Shown piece by piece: positions 53,714-63,108 of a DNA stretch of 64,000 bases. The notes under the pieces were generated by a model that did not search any database, had not been told where the DNA came from, and saw only the letters and a list, made by a program, of their open reading frames with translations. The stretch's first letter is position 1. Each line of letters begins with the position of its first letter. The stretch is taken from positions 58,774 through 122,773 of the forward strand of contig NZ_PCPR01000016.1 of the NCBI RefSeq assembly GCF_002979775.1, written 5' to 3'. Source of the stretch: Arthrobacter sp. MYb23 (GTDB lineage Bacteria; Actinomycetota; Actinomycetes; Actinomycetales; Micrococcaceae). The position numbers and the translations under genes are program-made.

Positions 53714-54970
53714 ATGACCATCACCACCAGTTTCACCACCCAGGACACCGCCTTCGTGCAGGACTTCCGGACCATGAGCGCTTTCGGTGCCACGGCGAAC
53801 GGCGGCGTGGATCGCCAAGCCGCAACCATTCCCGACGGCGAACAGCGCCGCTGGCTCGCCGGCCTCCTGGAGGAGCACGGCTTCACGGTGAAGTTCGATC
53901 ACGCCGGCAACCAGTGGGGCCTTTACGAAGCCGTGCCCGGTGCGCCCTTCGTGGTGGTGGGCTCGCACATGGATTCACAGCCGACGGCGGGACGTTACGA
54001 CGGCGCGTACGGCGTCCTCGCTGCTGCCCACGCCGCGTTCCGCCTGGCAGCCCGCTGGGAAGCCGGCGCCACGGCACCCAAGTTCAACCTCGCCGTCGTC
54101 AACTGGTTCAACGAGGAAGGCAGCCGCTTCAAGCCGTCCATGATGGGCTCGTCCGTCTACACCGGCAAGCTAAAACTCGAGGACGCACTGAACACCCAGG
54201 ATGCCGCCGGGGTTACCGTGCGCGACGCCTTGGACGCTATCGGGTGCCGCGGAACGTTTGAGGGGCCGGAGGCAGCGTACTGCGCCGAGATCCATATCGA
54301 GCAGGGCCGCAGCATGGAGCGTGAAGGCGTCACTATCGGGCTGGTCAGCTCCAACTGGGCCGCGAACAAGTACGAGTTCGTGGTTCACGGGGAGCAAGCA
54401 CACACCGGTTCCACGGTGATCGCGGACCGCAAGGATGCCCTGCTCGGGGCCTCGATGCTGGTGGTTGCCGCGCGCGAACTCGCTGATCGCTTCCCAGGTG
54501 CCCTGCACACCTCGGTGGGTCAGCTCAATGTCTACCCGAACTCGCCCGTGGTTGTCCCGTCCCGCGTGAACCTGTTGCTGGACCTGCGCAGCGCCGACGA
54601 AGCCGTCCTGGCCGAGGCCGACGCCCTGCTACACGCCCGCATCACGGAGATCGAACGGCTGGCCAACGTGTCCGTTGAGAAGCACCACTCACACTCGTGG
54701 GCCGTCACCCCGTACCAGCCCGAAGGCGTGGAGCTCGCGGCCAAGGTTGCGGCCGACCTCGGGCTGTCCAACAAGGAAGTCATGACCCTCGCCGGGCACG
54801 ACTCCACCAACATGAAGGACCTCGTTCCCACCGTGATGCTCTTCGTGCCCAGCGTGGACGGGATCTCCCACAACGAGCACGAATACACCACGGACCAGGA
54901 CATCGTGGCTGGCCTCACCATGCTCACCGAGGTAGTTGGCCGCCTGTGTGACGGGGCGCTGGAGGACTAG
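53714..54970 (+). CDS. M20-family N-carbamoyl-amino-acid/ureido hydrolase
   Basis: A 418-residue zinc hydrolase of the N-carbamoyl-L-amino acid hydrolase / allantoate amidohydrolase / beta-ureidopropionase group. GSHMDSQPTAGRYDGAYG holds the metal ligands His85 and Asp96 with Asp87; NWFNEEGSRF has the catalytic Glu pair; GEQAHTGSTVIADRKDAL marks the lid domain, and GHDSTNMKDLVPTVM the final ligand region. The product would be a free amino acid plus CO2 and ammonia. Last gene of the operon, convergent with the VOC protein. Confidence 0.9.
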   Translation: MTITTSFTTQDTAFVQDFRTMSAFGATANGGVDRQAATIPDGEQRRWLAGLLEEHGFTVKFDHAGNQWGLYEAVPGAPFVVVGSHMDSQPTAGRYDGAYGVLAAAHAAFRLAARWEAGATAPKFNLAVVNWFNEEGSRFKPSMMGSSVYTGKLKLEDALNTQDAAGVTVRDALDAIGCRGTFEGPEAAYCAEIHIEQGRSMEREGVTIGLVSSNWAANKYEFVVHGEQAHTGSTVIADRKDALLGASMLVVAARELADRFPGALHTSVGQLNVYPNSPVVVPSRVNLLLDLRSADEAVLAEADALLHARITEIERLANVSVEKHHSHSWAVTPYQPEGVELAAKVAADLGLSNKEVMTLAGHDSTNMKDLVPTVMLFVPSVDGISHNEHEYTTDQDIVAGLTMLTEVVGRLCDGALED

Positions 54971-54978
54971 CTGTAGCT

Positions 54979-55719
54979 CTAGCTGTACTGGCTCGCTTGC
55001 GGTGCGGGCGTTCGGTCAGCCGGTGGGCTTTCCACCAGGATCGACGCCGGCGCCGCGCCGCCCGAGGCATCAGGGTTGGCGATGTACAGGACGTTCTCGC
55101 TGATCCGGGCCTCGATTTTCGCTTCCTTGAGGCGTTCCAGCAGTGGTTCCAACCCGTCGTCGTACTCGAACGCGAGATCGCCGTTGGCACCATCCGCTCC
55201 GTGGATCACCCGCAGGATTCCGCCGTTCTTGGTGGTGAACGTGGCCGATTCGTCGTCCTCGTTCCGGGGCCTGGCGCCGATGTTGCTGAGCGCGTTGGCT
55301 GCCAGGCCTACCAAGGGGCTGATCCAGGTGGCCACCACGGTCAGCGCCGGGTGGGCGTTGCCAGAGGTGGCCCAGGTGCCATCCGCTGCCCGTTCCGCGG
55401 GGAAAGCGAAGAACTCAAAGCCGTCGTCTGCAGAAATTCGCACCGTAATTCCGTCAGGGCCTTCGTGGAGTTCCGCCTCGGTGCCGGCTTCCTCGGTACG
55501 CCGGGCAAATTCCTCCAGATTTCCCACCTCGACGCCAAAGACCGTGGATCCGTCCAGCGGGTGGCCATGCTGCACGGCGGCTAACGCGAGGCGACCCGAA
55601 CCGGCGTCGAACTCCCGCCAGTCGCCGTCGTCCACGGTTCTCACCAGGCCCAGCGCTTGCAGGAGTGCGGACCACTCCTCGGGCCTGGACGTGTAGTGGA
55701 TGGGGCGGGATCGCAACAT
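54979..55719 (-). CDS. VOC-family (glyoxalase-like) protein
   Basis: A 246-residue protein with two VOC-type beta-alpha-beta-beta-beta modules (about 5-110 and 120-235); LLQALGLVRTVDDGDWREFD is a typical first module and VFGVEVGNLEEFARRTEEAG follows the pattern. Metal ligands are not clearly conserved, so binding or resistance function is as likely as catalysis. Convergent with the M20 gene. Confidence 0.8.
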   Translation of the reverse strand: MLRSRPIHYTSRPEEWSALLQALGLVRTVDDGDWREFDAGSGRLALAAVQHGHPLDGSTVFGVEVGNLEEFARRTEEAGTEAELHEGPDGITVRISADDGFEFFAFPAERAADGTWATSGNAHPALTVVATWISPLVGLAANALSNIGARPRNEDDESATFTTKNGGILRVIHGADGANGDLAFEYDDGLEPLLERLKEAKIEARISENVLYIANPDASGGAAPASILVESPPADRTPAPQASQYS

Positions 55720-55793
55720 TGCTCCTCCTGGGTTTGTCAGGGCTTCCGCGTTTCAGCCTATGCCGTATCTGCCGTTCACAGCAGAATGAATCC

Positions 55794-56414
55794 ATGCCCA
55801 TTGAGCTTGAAGAACTTCTTGTCCGAGACGGCGCCGAGTGGCGCACCTGGTTGTCGGCGAACGCCGCAGCGTGCCCCGGTGTGTGGCTGATCCTGCACAA
55901 GAAGGGCGGCACGGTCACGGAGCTGGACTACGACGCCGCCTTGGACGAAGCCCTGTGCTTCGGCTGGATCGACGGACAAGCGAAGAGCCGCGACGCCGAA
56001 AGCTACATGCAGCGCATGACGCCGCGGGGCCGCAAGAGCATCTGGTCAGCTCGCAACGTGGGGCACATTGCGCGGCTGGAATCCGAGGGCAAAATGACGG
56101 ACGCCGGACGAGCCGCCGTCGAGGCCGCAAAAGCTGATGGACGCTGGGAAGCCGCCTACGCTGGCCCCGCCGACTCGGTTGTCCCGGAGGACCTCGCCGC
56201 AGCCATCGCAGCCGTTCCTGAAGCCCAAGCCATGTATGACGTCCTGACCTCCCAGAACCGCTTCGCCCTCATTCACCGCACCAACGGGGTCAAACGGGCA
56301 GAGACCCGGGCACGCAAGATCGCCGGTTTCGTGGAGATGCTGGCCCGCCACGAAACCCCGTACCCGCAGCGGAAGCGTCCGGCTTCCAGCGGCGGCTCTT
56401 CCAACGGCAGCTAG
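55794..56414 (+). CDS. YdeI/OmpD-associated (OmdA) family protein
   Basis: A 206-residue protein of the YdeI/OmdA family: the pattern EEWRTWLSANAAACPGVWL-like N-terminus, FGWIDGQAKSRDAESYMQRM and the C-terminal AETRARKIAGFVEMLARHE are family hallmarks. Function is not established; some relatives are linked to envelope or antimicrobial-peptide stress. ATG 55794 was chosen over a 43-codon longer frame. Its 3' end overlaps the convergent GH76-like gene by four bases. Confidence 0.82.
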   Translation: MPIELEELLVRDGAEWRTWLSANAAACPGVWLILHKKGGTVTELDYDAALDEALCFGWIDGQAKSRDAESYMQRMTPRGRKSIWSARNVGHIARLESEGKMTDAGRAAVEAAKADGRWEAAYAGPADSVVPEDLAAAIAAVPEAQAMYDVLTSQNRFALIHRTNGVKRAETRARKIAGFVEMLARHETPYPQRKRPASSGGSSNGS

Positions 56415-57574
56415 AGCGTGGCCGCAGCTTCCAGCGCCATCCAGGCTTGAAGTTGCGTGGAGAGCTCGACGGCGGTCCCCGCCGGATATGTTTCGTCCGC
56501 CGGCCGTTGGGGGTCGAAAGAGAACACGATCGCAGGCTCTTCCCGGCGAGCCTTGGCCTGGTTCTTCTCCTCGCGGCGGCCTGTCCAGAACGCTTCTGCC
56601 GTACTGTGAACCAAGGATCTGGCCGTTTCCCGCGTCTTGCCTGGAAGCCTGACGTCCCGGGCTGCAAGCGCGAGATAGCGCAGCAGAATGCCGGTAAAGA
56701 GCCCGCCATCTCCCGTGCCGTCGCCGCGGATCACCCGCGTGCCGGGAAGCGTCAGTTCGCTTCTCACGGCGTCCACCAAGAGGGCGGCCCTGCGCAGATT
56801 GTCTTTTCCGCCCAATTCCAGCAGCGCGCCCAGGACCGGGCCCTGGTTGTAGGTGTAAATGGCCCCATCCACCACCACCTCGCCGTGGCTGATCCGAAGC
56901 CCGTCCTGGTACAGGCCCCGTTCCGGGTGGAGCAGCTTGCTGTTGAGCCAGTTCACCAACTGCTGTGCGCGCTCCGTGTGGCCGGTCCGGGCGTAGTAGA
57001 GGGCCACCGGGGCGGTGGCAGGAGTGTTCTTGAAATCCCGTTTGGTGCTCCAGAATGTGCCACCGCCAAGGTGGTCCGTGGAAGCGGAATCAAACTGCAG
57101 GGTCAGGCACTTTTGGACATACGCGTTCCGCCGGCGACCAGGTTTCTTGGTCTCCTCTGCCAGCTTCTCCAAGCGCAGGGTCGCGAGGGCCAGCCACGCC
57201 ATGTCGTCGTAGTAGTCGTTTACGAATCGCAGCAGGTTCCGTAATCGGATGGTGGTGACCAGCCGGGAAGCGAGCCTGCCGGCGCTCGGCCGGGAGCCGC
57301 CGTCGAACTTTGACTTGCCGGCAAGTTCGCGGCGGCCGGCATCCACCAGACAGTCGACGTAGTGCGCTTGCCACCAGTAATGCCAAGGGCCGGAGAGACT
57401 CTCGCGGATGTTGTTGGGCAGGCTCACGGCGCCGATGTGGGTCCCGGGCAGGAACCAAAGGCGCCTGCCGAAGCTTCGGGTCACCGATCGGGCCGCCCGG
57501 TTGGCACGCATTGCCCACTCGGCGGCGTCTGTGGAGGGGGCCGGAACCCCTGCTGGCTCGATCTGGCTGGACAT
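56411..57574 (-). CDS. GH76-like (alpha-1,6-mannanase family) protein
   Basis: A 387-residue (alpha/alpha)6-barrel-type protein. The catalytic Asp pair of GH76 appears as YYDDMAWLALA (Asp123-Asp124), with AIYTYNQGPVLGALLEL and GDGTGDGGLFTGILLRYLAL as further family motifs. Such enzymes cut alpha-1,6-mannan; typical ones are secreted, but no signal peptide is seen here. It may act on cytoplasmic or intermediate mannan-type glycans. The C-terminal charged insertion around 340 is unusual. Confidence 0.82.
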   Translation of the reverse strand: MSSQIEPAGVPAPSTDAAEWAMRANRAARSVTRSFGRRLWFLPGTHIGAVSLPNNIRESLSGPWHYWWQAHYVDCLVDAGRRELAGKSKFDGGSRPSAGRLASRLVTTIRLRNLLRFVNDYYDDMAWLALATLRLEKLAEETKKPGRRRNAYVQKCLTLQFDSASTDHLGGGTFWSTKRDFKNTPATAPVALYYARTGHTERAQQLVNWLNSKLLHPERGLYQDGLRISHGEVVVDGAIYTYNQGPVLGALLELGGKDNLRRAALLVDAVRSELTLPGTRVIRGDGTGDGGLFTGILLRYLALAARDVRLPGKTRETARSLVHSTAEAFWTGRREEKNQAKARREEPAIVFSFDPQRPADETYPAGTAVELSTQLQAWMALEAAATL

Positions 57575-57598
57575 GGAAATAGCCTATCGGGGCTGGCG

Positions 57599-57642
57599 GA
57601 TGGGCCCAGCGGGGCCGGGGGATGAACCCAGCGGGGCCGGGC
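57599..57642. repeat. 22-bp tandem repeat in the GH76/SDR intergenic gap
   Basis: 57599-57620 and 57621-57642 are near-identical 22-bp units with core CCCAGCGGGGCCGGG. Position immediately upstream of the GH76-like gene suggests slippage DNA, with no sign of coding. Confidence 0.8.
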
Positions 57643-57666
57643 AGTGTGCGCCTGGCCACAATTCCA

Positions 57667-57682
57667 GTTAACATGCATTAAC
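57667..57682. promoter_or_regulatory. GTTAACATGCATTAAC palindrome before the SDR gene
   Basis: A 16-bp near-perfect palindrome (GTTAA arms, TGCAT centre) lies 30 bp before the SDR ATG, where an operator would cover the start of transcription. The regulator is not in the immediate neighbourhood. Confidence 0.4.
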
Positions 57683-57711
57683 GGATTTGGGTCTTGCATC
57701 AAGGAGGATGA

Positions 57712-58536
57712 ATGGACATCAAGGGTACGGTTGCGCTGATTACTGGTGGGGCGTCGGGTTTGGGCGCTGCCACCGCCAAACGACTGTTCGACGCCGGAGC
57801 TTCGGTGGTGTTGGTGGACCTGCCGCAGTCAGCCGGGGACGCCTACGCGGCGGAGCTAAATGCTTCGGGTCCGGGTTCGGGCCCGGGTTCGGGTGCGGGG
57901 GAGTTGGCCCCGCGGGCGGTCTTTGCTCCCGCGGACGTCACCAACGAATCCCAAGTCCAAGCCGCCGTCGACGCCGCCACCTCCATGGGCCCGCTCCGGA
58001 TCGTGGTCAACTGCGCAGGCATAGCGACACCCGGAAAAGTCCTCGGCCGTGATGGCGTGCTGCCGCTGGAGAACTTCACCAAGGTCATTCAGATCAACCT
58101 TGTGGGAACATTCAACGTGATTCGCTTGGCCGCCGCAGCCATGGTGGAAACCGAGCCCGTCTCCACGGAACTGGGTGGACCCGAACGCGGCGTCATCATC
58201 AACACAGCATCCGTCGCCGCCTTCGAAGGCCAGATCGGCCAGCCTGCCTACGCCGCATCTAAAGGCGCCGTAGCAGCCATGACGCTGCCCTTGGCACGCG
58301 AGTTCGCCCGATCGTTGATCAGGGTAACCACCATTGCGCCCGGCATCTTTGAAACACCCATGATGGCCGGACTTCCCCAAGCAGCCCAGGACTCCCTTGG
58401 GCAGCAGGTTCCGCATCCCGCCCGCCTCGGCCGGGCCGCGGAATACGCCAACCTGGCGGCCCACATCGTGGAAAACGCCATGCTCAACGGGGAAACCATC
58501 CGGCTTGATGGCGCCATCCGCATGGGACTCAAATGA
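57712..58536 (+). CDS. SDR oxidoreductase (3-hydroxyacyl-CoA dehydrogenase type II-like)
   Basis: A 274-residue [23 protein letters not shown] binds [16 protein letters not shown] follows, and the active site is Ser/Tyr/Lys with [14 protein letters not shown] and AYAASKGAV (YxxxK). The length and [15 protein letters not shown] end resemble HSD10-type 3-hydroxyacyl-CoA dehydrogenases. A short [11 protein letters not shown] repeat is inserted at about 50-60. AAGGAGGATGA precedes the ATG. It overlaps the acyl-CoA dehydrogenase by four bases, supporting a beta-oxidation step. Confidence 0.88.
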   Translation: MDIKGTVALITGGASGLGAATAKRLFDAGASVVLVDLPQSAGDAYAAELNASGPGSGPGSGAGELAPRAVFAPADVTNESQVQAAVDAATSMGPLRIVVNCAGIATPGKVLGRDGVLPLENFTKVIQINLVGTFNVIRLAAAAMVETEPVSTELGGPERGVIINTASVAAFEGQIGQPAYAASKGAVAAMTLPLAREFARSLIRVTTIAPGIFETPMMAGLPQAAQDSLGQQVPHPARLGRAAEYANLAAHIVENAMLNGETIRLDGAIRMGLK

Positions 58537-59807
58537 TGGGAGACTACAGCGGCGCTCCGGGGTCGCCCGGAACAGTTGGGTCCGTTTCGCCGTCCGTGGC
58601 TGACCTCCCCACTGCCGACTTCTTCGACTTCGAATCGCTGCTCAGTGTTCAGGAACAGCGGAAACTCAATGAACTCCGGGCGTTCCTTGCCTCCGAGATC
58701 GCCCCCTACGCCGGCCACTGGTGGGAGGAGGCGGAGTTCCCGGAACACATCCTCCCCAAGCTCGCGGCCCTCCGGCTCAGCGCCCCTGCCCAGCGCGGGT
58801 ATACGCACCTGTTTGCCGGACTGGTGATCGCGGAAATGACACGCGTTGACACCTCGATCGCCACATTCTTCATGGTCCACCACGATCTTTTCGTGGAATC
58901 GCTGTACGACTTCGGCAGCGACGCTCAACAGGACCGCTACCTCGACGACGCCTCCAACCTCCGCACCACCGGAGCCTTCGCTCTCACAGAACCGAACCAC
59001 GGGTCAGACGTCGCCGGTGGCATGGAAACCACCGCCCGCCGGGTTGAACGGCCGGATTCCGACGGCGGCGATTACTGGGTGATTAACGGCGCCAAACGCT
59101 GGATAGGTAACGGGACGTTCTGCGACTACATGCTGGTGTGGGCCAAGGATGAAAAAGACGGCGCAGTCCGTGCTTTCATTGTTGACGCTTCCCTGCCGGG
59201 CATTACCCGCAGCCGCATCGAGAACAAGATTGCCCTGCGCACGGTACAGAACGCCGACATCGTCTTTGAGGACGTCCAGGTAGCTGAAACGGATCGCTTC
59301 GCCGGCATCAGCAGCTTCGCGGACACCAATCATCTCCTCCGCGGATCCCGCATCATGGTTGCCTGGCAAGCAGTAGGCCAACAACTGGCAGCATTCGACG
59401 TCGCCCGGCAGTACGCCGTCGAGCGCATGCAGTTCGGCAAGCCACTGGCCAAGTTCCAGCTCATCCAACAACACCTGGTGGACATGCTCGGCAACGCGGT
59501 TGCCAGCATGGGAATGATGGTTCGTATAGCGCAGCTGCAGGAGGACATTTTCACGGACGCCCAAGGAGTGCGCCACGGTGGAGCCGACATGGCACAAGTT
59601 GCGCTCGCAAAGGCCTACTGCAGCGCCAGGATGCGGGAAACCGTCGCTTTGGGCCGTTCCATCCTGGGCGGGAACGGAATCGTCACCGATTACCGCATTG
59701 CCAAGATCTTTGCCGACGCAGAGGCAATTTACACGTACGAAGGCTCCTACGAGATCAACTCCCTGATCGTAGGCCGTGCAGTGACTGGGGTTTCAGCCAT
59801 CACCTAG
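58533..59807 (+). CDS. Acyl-CoA dehydrogenase
   Basis: A 424-residue FAD-dependent acyl-CoA dehydrogenase. [20 protein letters not shown] is the FAD/substrate loop and the C-terminal [20 protein letters not shown] followed by [20 protein letters not shown] holds the catalytic Glu position as in glutaryl-CoA-dehydrogenase-like enzymes. About 25 N-terminal residues precede the family start; a later start is possible. Paired with the SDR for oxidation of a short or dicarboxylic acyl-CoA. Confidence 0.92.
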   Translation: MMGDYSGAPGSPGTVGSVSPSVADLPTADFFDFESLLSVQEQRKLNELRAFLASEIAPYAGHWWEEAEFPEHILPKLAALRLSAPAQRGYTHLFAGLVIAEMTRVDTSIATFFMVHHDLFVESLYDFGSDAQQDRYLDDASNLRTTGAFALTEPNHGSDVAGGMETTARRVERPDSDGGDYWVINGAKRWIGNGTFCDYMLVWAKDEKDGAVRAFIVDASLPGITRSRIENKIALRTVQNADIVFEDVQVAETDRFAGISSFADTNHLLRGSRIMVAWQAVGQQLAAFDVARQYAVERMQFGKPLAKFQLIQQHLVDMLGNAVASMGMMVRIAQLQEDIFTDAQGVRHGGADMAQVALAKAYCSARMRETVALGRSILGGNGIVTDYRIAKIFADAEAIYTYEGSYEINSLIVGRAVTGVSAIT

Positions 59808-59826
59808 GCCGCTCAGACCACGTCTC

Positions 59827-60654
59827 TCACTCCTGGGGGAGCTTCTCTCCCGCTTCCACGCGGACGTCCAGTGAGTTGCCCCGGACAGGCATGGGGCACG
59901 TGCCGTACGGGGTGAAGGCACTGGGGTAGTTGATGGCACGGTTGAAATCGATCACCACGGTCCCATCAGGGCGAGGACGGGGAATGAAGACCTTACGCCA
60001 TTCATCCGTGGTCTCTCCGTTGCTTTCATCGTGGAAGGTGACGTTGAGGGCACCCAGCTTCTCTTCTTCCGCGTGCAGCCGGATTTCGTGGGGAACACCC
60101 GGCACCCGGAACGCAACCTCGCCCACTGACCGGTGGACGCCATCCACCAAGGGGTTGGCCGTGCCGATGGGTACGTCCACAGGCTCAGCGTAGGCTTCGA
60201 ACCGGCCCTGGACAACCCAGTCGGGGTTGTACTCGTAAGTGGGGACGCCCTTGAACCGGGTCAACACTGTGGAGCTGTTGTCGCGCGTGCGGACCGCGTA
60301 TTTGTCCGCACGCATGGCAAGTTCCACCACAACCTGCTTGCCGTCGTCGCCTCCAAACTGCACCCACATGAGCGACTCTTCATCCTGCAGCGTCGCCGTG
60401 ATGGTCCCCTCTACGGCCTGTCCTGTCTCCACCACGGTCAGTCCATCCTCAGCGCTCGCCGTGAGGAAAGCCGTGGTGCCGTCAGTAGACCAGAGGCCCG
60501 GAACAAGTTCCACCCCGGACGGCTGGGACTCAAGCCATTGGAAAGACGTGAGCGTCAACCAGCCGTGCTCAGTGGCAAGGGCTGCATTCCGGCCTGCACG
60601 GAACCGCTCCCACCGTGCGAGTTGGGCGTCGGTTGCGGTGGTGGGCGAGCTCAT
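59827..60654 (-). CDS. DUF1684 domain protein
   Basis: A 275-residue protein whose segments ARWERFRAGRNAALATEHGW, LTLTSFQWLES and the C-terminal VIDFNRAINYPSAFTPYGTC define DUF1684, a family of unknown function found widely in actinobacteria. No signal peptide or membrane segment. Convergent with the acyl-CoA dehydrogenase, 19 bp apart, and otherwise alone. Confidence 0.87.
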   Translation of the reverse strand: MSSPTTATDAQLARWERFRAGRNAALATEHGWLTLTSFQWLESQPSGVELVPGLWSTDGTTAFLTASAEDGLTVVETGQAVEGTITATLQDEESLMWVQFGGDDGKQVVVELAMRADKYAVRTRDNSSTVLTRFKGVPTYEYNPDWVVQGRFEAYAEPVDVPIGTANPLVDGVHRSVGEVAFRVPGVPHEIRLHAEEEKLGALNVTFHDESNGETTDEWRKVFIPRPRPDGTVVIDFNRAINYPSAFTPYGTCPMPVRGNSLDVRVEAGEKLPQE

Positions 60655-60775
60655 GGTTCTCCTCAGCTAGTGTTCGCGTCAGTTCGCGGCGGTTGCTCTT
60701 GCCTCAACTATGCGCCGGGCGTGGGCATTCCCGGAATCCAGCCCCATCGAGGTCAGGACTCCACTGCTATGGATC

Positions 60776-60812
60776 GGCTCGCGCTGGCCCTGAACTCATG
60801 CCAGCGCGAGCC
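60776..60812. terminator. Hairpin with 13-bp perfect stem
   Basis: GGCTCGCGCTGGC (60776-60788) and its complement (60800-60812) with an 11-base loop lie between the DUF1684 promoter region and the end of the LANTG gene. It could end the LANTG transcript, though 106 bp past its stop. The rest of the 263-bp gap shows nothing else but the repeat at 60883. Confidence 0.6.
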
Positions 60813-60882
60813 GGGATTGATGGACGGCAGCGTTGGCCTGGCACCACATGCCCGGACCAGTTTCGCCGTCGTGCCCCGGAGG

Positions 60883-60917
60883 GCGTTTTGATCGCCTGGG
60901 CGTTTTTGATCGCCTGG
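60883..60917. repeat. 17-bp direct repeat at the LANTG gene end
   Basis: GCGTTTTGATCGCCTGG (60883-60899) and the same with one extra T (60900-60917) directly abut the stop codon of the surface-protein gene. They look like a duplication of its 3' flank. Confidence 0.85.
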
Positions 60918-62150
60918 TTAGTGCGAACGGTGCCTGTGCTTACGGGCGCCCGCAAAGGCGAGCAGGGATCCCACGGCCAGAAGTGCCGCAGCCAGGAAGA
61001 AGAACGCTTGGCCTTGTGCGCCCGTGTTGGCTAACTGTTCCGCAGTGGCAGACGGCGCCGGGGTCTTCGTCCACGCCGGTTCGGTTGGTTCTGCCGGAAG
61101 AACCACAACAGCGGGGCTGCTGGTGCTGGGGATAGGTGTTGCTGGGCTGGTGCTGGTGCTGGTGCTGGGGATGGGTGTTGCTGCAGCTGTCCCCTGCCCG
61201 GTTCCGCTGGCATGGCTCCGGCGCATTTGGGCCCCCACCTGGTTTTCCTCGCCTGAGATGGTCACTGTCCCGTTGTTTTCGTAAACGTCCAGGGAAGGAT
61301 CAGACACCTTGGTCATCACAAAGAGCTCCACGTGTTCGCCTTGGGGGAGGCCGGTCCAGCTGACCTTGAGCGACTGAGGGGTACATTCGATGGTCGCTGG
61401 ATATTGCTCGTTGTCGTAGGGCTCAACGATGTTGCCGGCCTCGCCCCGCACCTTGCCAACGCGGGGTGTGACCCGGCTGCAGTCGATGACCATTCCGGCT
61501 GCGGGGACATCGGTGACCACAACGTCGTTGTTTGCTGAGGCCATGGGCGGCATGTACAGGATCGATTGAAGCTCAGATTGTGCAGGGTCCGCCCACCACA
61601 TCGACTTTCCCGCGGTTGTGGGCACCTCCGGGAGGCAGTTTTCCGTGCACGGTTCGATACTCACCGGGACGCGAACCACGCTGTCGCCGAAAACGAAGCT
61701 GAGTTCCTTTGTTCCGCCGATCGCCGGATCCACGGAGTATTGCGTGACGAACGAGCACGTTCCGCCCACATTCAGCGGATGCAGGGCGACGAAGTCAGTG
61801 AGCGTGAAGACCACCTGGCCGGCGTCGTTGGCCGTAGCTGTTGCCACCCTCTGGCCATCGGGAGTATCCAGATCAAAAGTTGCAGCGCCAAACCACCGCA
61901 GTTCGGGGGGAAGCTGCAAAGTGAACGTGTCCCCGGGTTGCGAGTTGTCCGGGACGGACCATTCGCAGGTCAGATTCACTTGGTCCCATTGCCGGGTGAC
62001 TATGGAGCTGGTGCTAAGAGTGATCTCCGCGTCCGGGATCTCCTCAGCACTGGCGGGCAGGGCGGAGAGTCCCAGGCCCAGGACAGCCATGCCAACGGCC
62101 AGCAGTGCAGCCACCAGTGACACAGTTTTTTGATGGATCTGGTTATTCAT
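60918..62150 (-). CDS. LANTG-anchored surface protein (sortase substrate)
   Basis: A 410-residue exported protein. Signal peptide 1-35 (cleavage after ALPASA), then Ig/adhesin-like beta domains (about 40-150: GDTFTLQLPPELRWFG, VVFTLTDFVALHPLNVGG), a second Cys-containing domain, and a Ser/Thr/Pro-rich wall-spanning stretch (ATPIPSTS repeats, about 310-365). It ends with LANTG (373-377), a hydrophobic helix and a basic tail (RKHRHRSH), the sorting signal pattern for class E sortases. ATG 62150 is preferred to GTG 62192 because it opens the signal peptide. Role: likely cell-surface adhesin or structural protein. Confidence 0.85.
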   Translation of the reverse strand: MNNQIHQKTVSLVAALLAVGMAVLGLGLSALPASAEEIPDAEITLSTSSIVTRQWDQVNLTCEWSVPDNSQPGDTFTLQLPPELRWFGAATFDLDTPDGQRVATATANDAGQVVFTLTDFVALHPLNVGGTCSFVTQYSVDPAIGGTKELSFVFGDSVVRVPVSIEPCTENCLPEVPTTAGKSMWWADPAQSELQSILYMPPMASANNDVVVTDVPAAGMVIDCSRVTPRVGKVRGEAGNIVEPYDNEQYPATIECTPQSLKVSWTGLPQGEHVELFVMTKVSDPSLDVYENNGTVTISGEENQVGAQMRRSHASGTGQGTAAATPIPSTSTSTSPATPIPSTSSPAVVVLPAEPTEPAWTKTPAPSATAEQLANTGAQGQAFFFLAAALLAVGSLLAFAGARKHRHRSH

Positions 62151-62253
62151 GATGGGAAAGGTCCTTCTAATCCTTGGGATGTGTTCCGTCACAAGGTCAG
62201 TGTTCGCAATGCGTGGTTCGTTACGCTGCAGAACGGTTTTCGGCCAAATCGGG

Positions 62254-63012
62254 CTAGCACGACGAGTCCCGCGCGGCCGTTGTGGCGGTGGCGGCCGCTG
62301 CCGCAGCCCTGGAAAGCGGGTAGAAATTCATGTGCGCGGGGCACAGCCGGCCCTCGCCGAGGGCCTCCAAAGCAGCCTTGCAGTCCACCAGCTGGGACAG
62401 GTTTTTTTCGCTGACGGAAAAGAGGACATGGACGGCGGAATCTTGGTACATTGCCGTCGCTCCGGTTCCTTGCAACTCACAGTTGACGGCATCCCCAAGC
62501 CGGGCCAACAGGGTCCAGCAATGGCTGCGGCTGTCCCGGGGATGGGGCAGCGAGATGATTGCCAGCGCATGCGAGCCAGGCCACTGCGCGCCGAGTGTGG
62601 ACACCTCGTGGATTCGTCGTTGAAAGTGGGCCTGGGTGGCCAGCCCTGTATAGACGTCGGTGCACGAGATGGCGGGGGCTGTTTCGGCAACCTCGGCCCA
62701 GCCTTCCGCGATTGACAGGAGGGCATCGACGTCAAGGGCCTGCTCCGCTGCGGTGAACAGGGCACGGAAGTCGTTCAAGGTTTCTCTGATACTGACGCCA
62801 TTCCTGGCGCGCGCGGCACCCAGCAATTTTGCTGCGGGGGCCGGAACTACTGAGCTGCTGACGAGGGACGTGGCCACTGTCCGGACTTCCGGCAGGAACC
62901 AGTCCGCGCGGAACCGCCAACCCCTTTGGTAACTGGCGGTCCGCCATCTGCTCAGCAAATGGTGCTGCAAGAATGTGGACTCGGCACCTGATTTTGTCCG
63001 GAACGATGTCAT
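62254..63012 (-). CDS. Degenerate GGDEF-like domain protein
   Basis: A 252-residue soluble protein. DVYTGLATQAHFQRRIHEVS at about 118 resembles the start of GGDEF domains (DxLTGLxNRxxF), but the GGDEF signature and metal ligands are missing further on, so it should not make cyclic-di-GMP. The first 110 residues are helical and unrecognised. Divergent from the sigma factor gene and downstream of no partner on its strand. Possibly a sensor or a cyclic-nucleotide binding relic. Confidence 0.65.
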   Translation of the reverse strand: MTSFRTKSGAESTFLQHHLLSRWRTASYQRGWRFRADWFLPEVRTVATSLVSSSVVPAPAAKLLGAARARNGVSIRETLNDFRALFTAAEQALDVDALLSIAEGWAEVAETAPAISCTDVYTGLATQAHFQRRIHEVSTLGAQWPGSHALAIISLPHPRDSRSHCWTLLARLGDAVNCELQGTGATAMYQDSAVHVLFSVSEKNLSQLVDCKAALEALGEGRLCPAHMNFYPLSRAAAAAATATTAARDSSC

Positions 63013-63108
63013 ATCCCAACAGTGCGTAAAAGAGCCTTTTCGTGACGGAGGCGTCTGGAGAATCGATTGCTAAAGACTATGTACAAAACTGGCGTCACGA
63101 CTTGGGCC

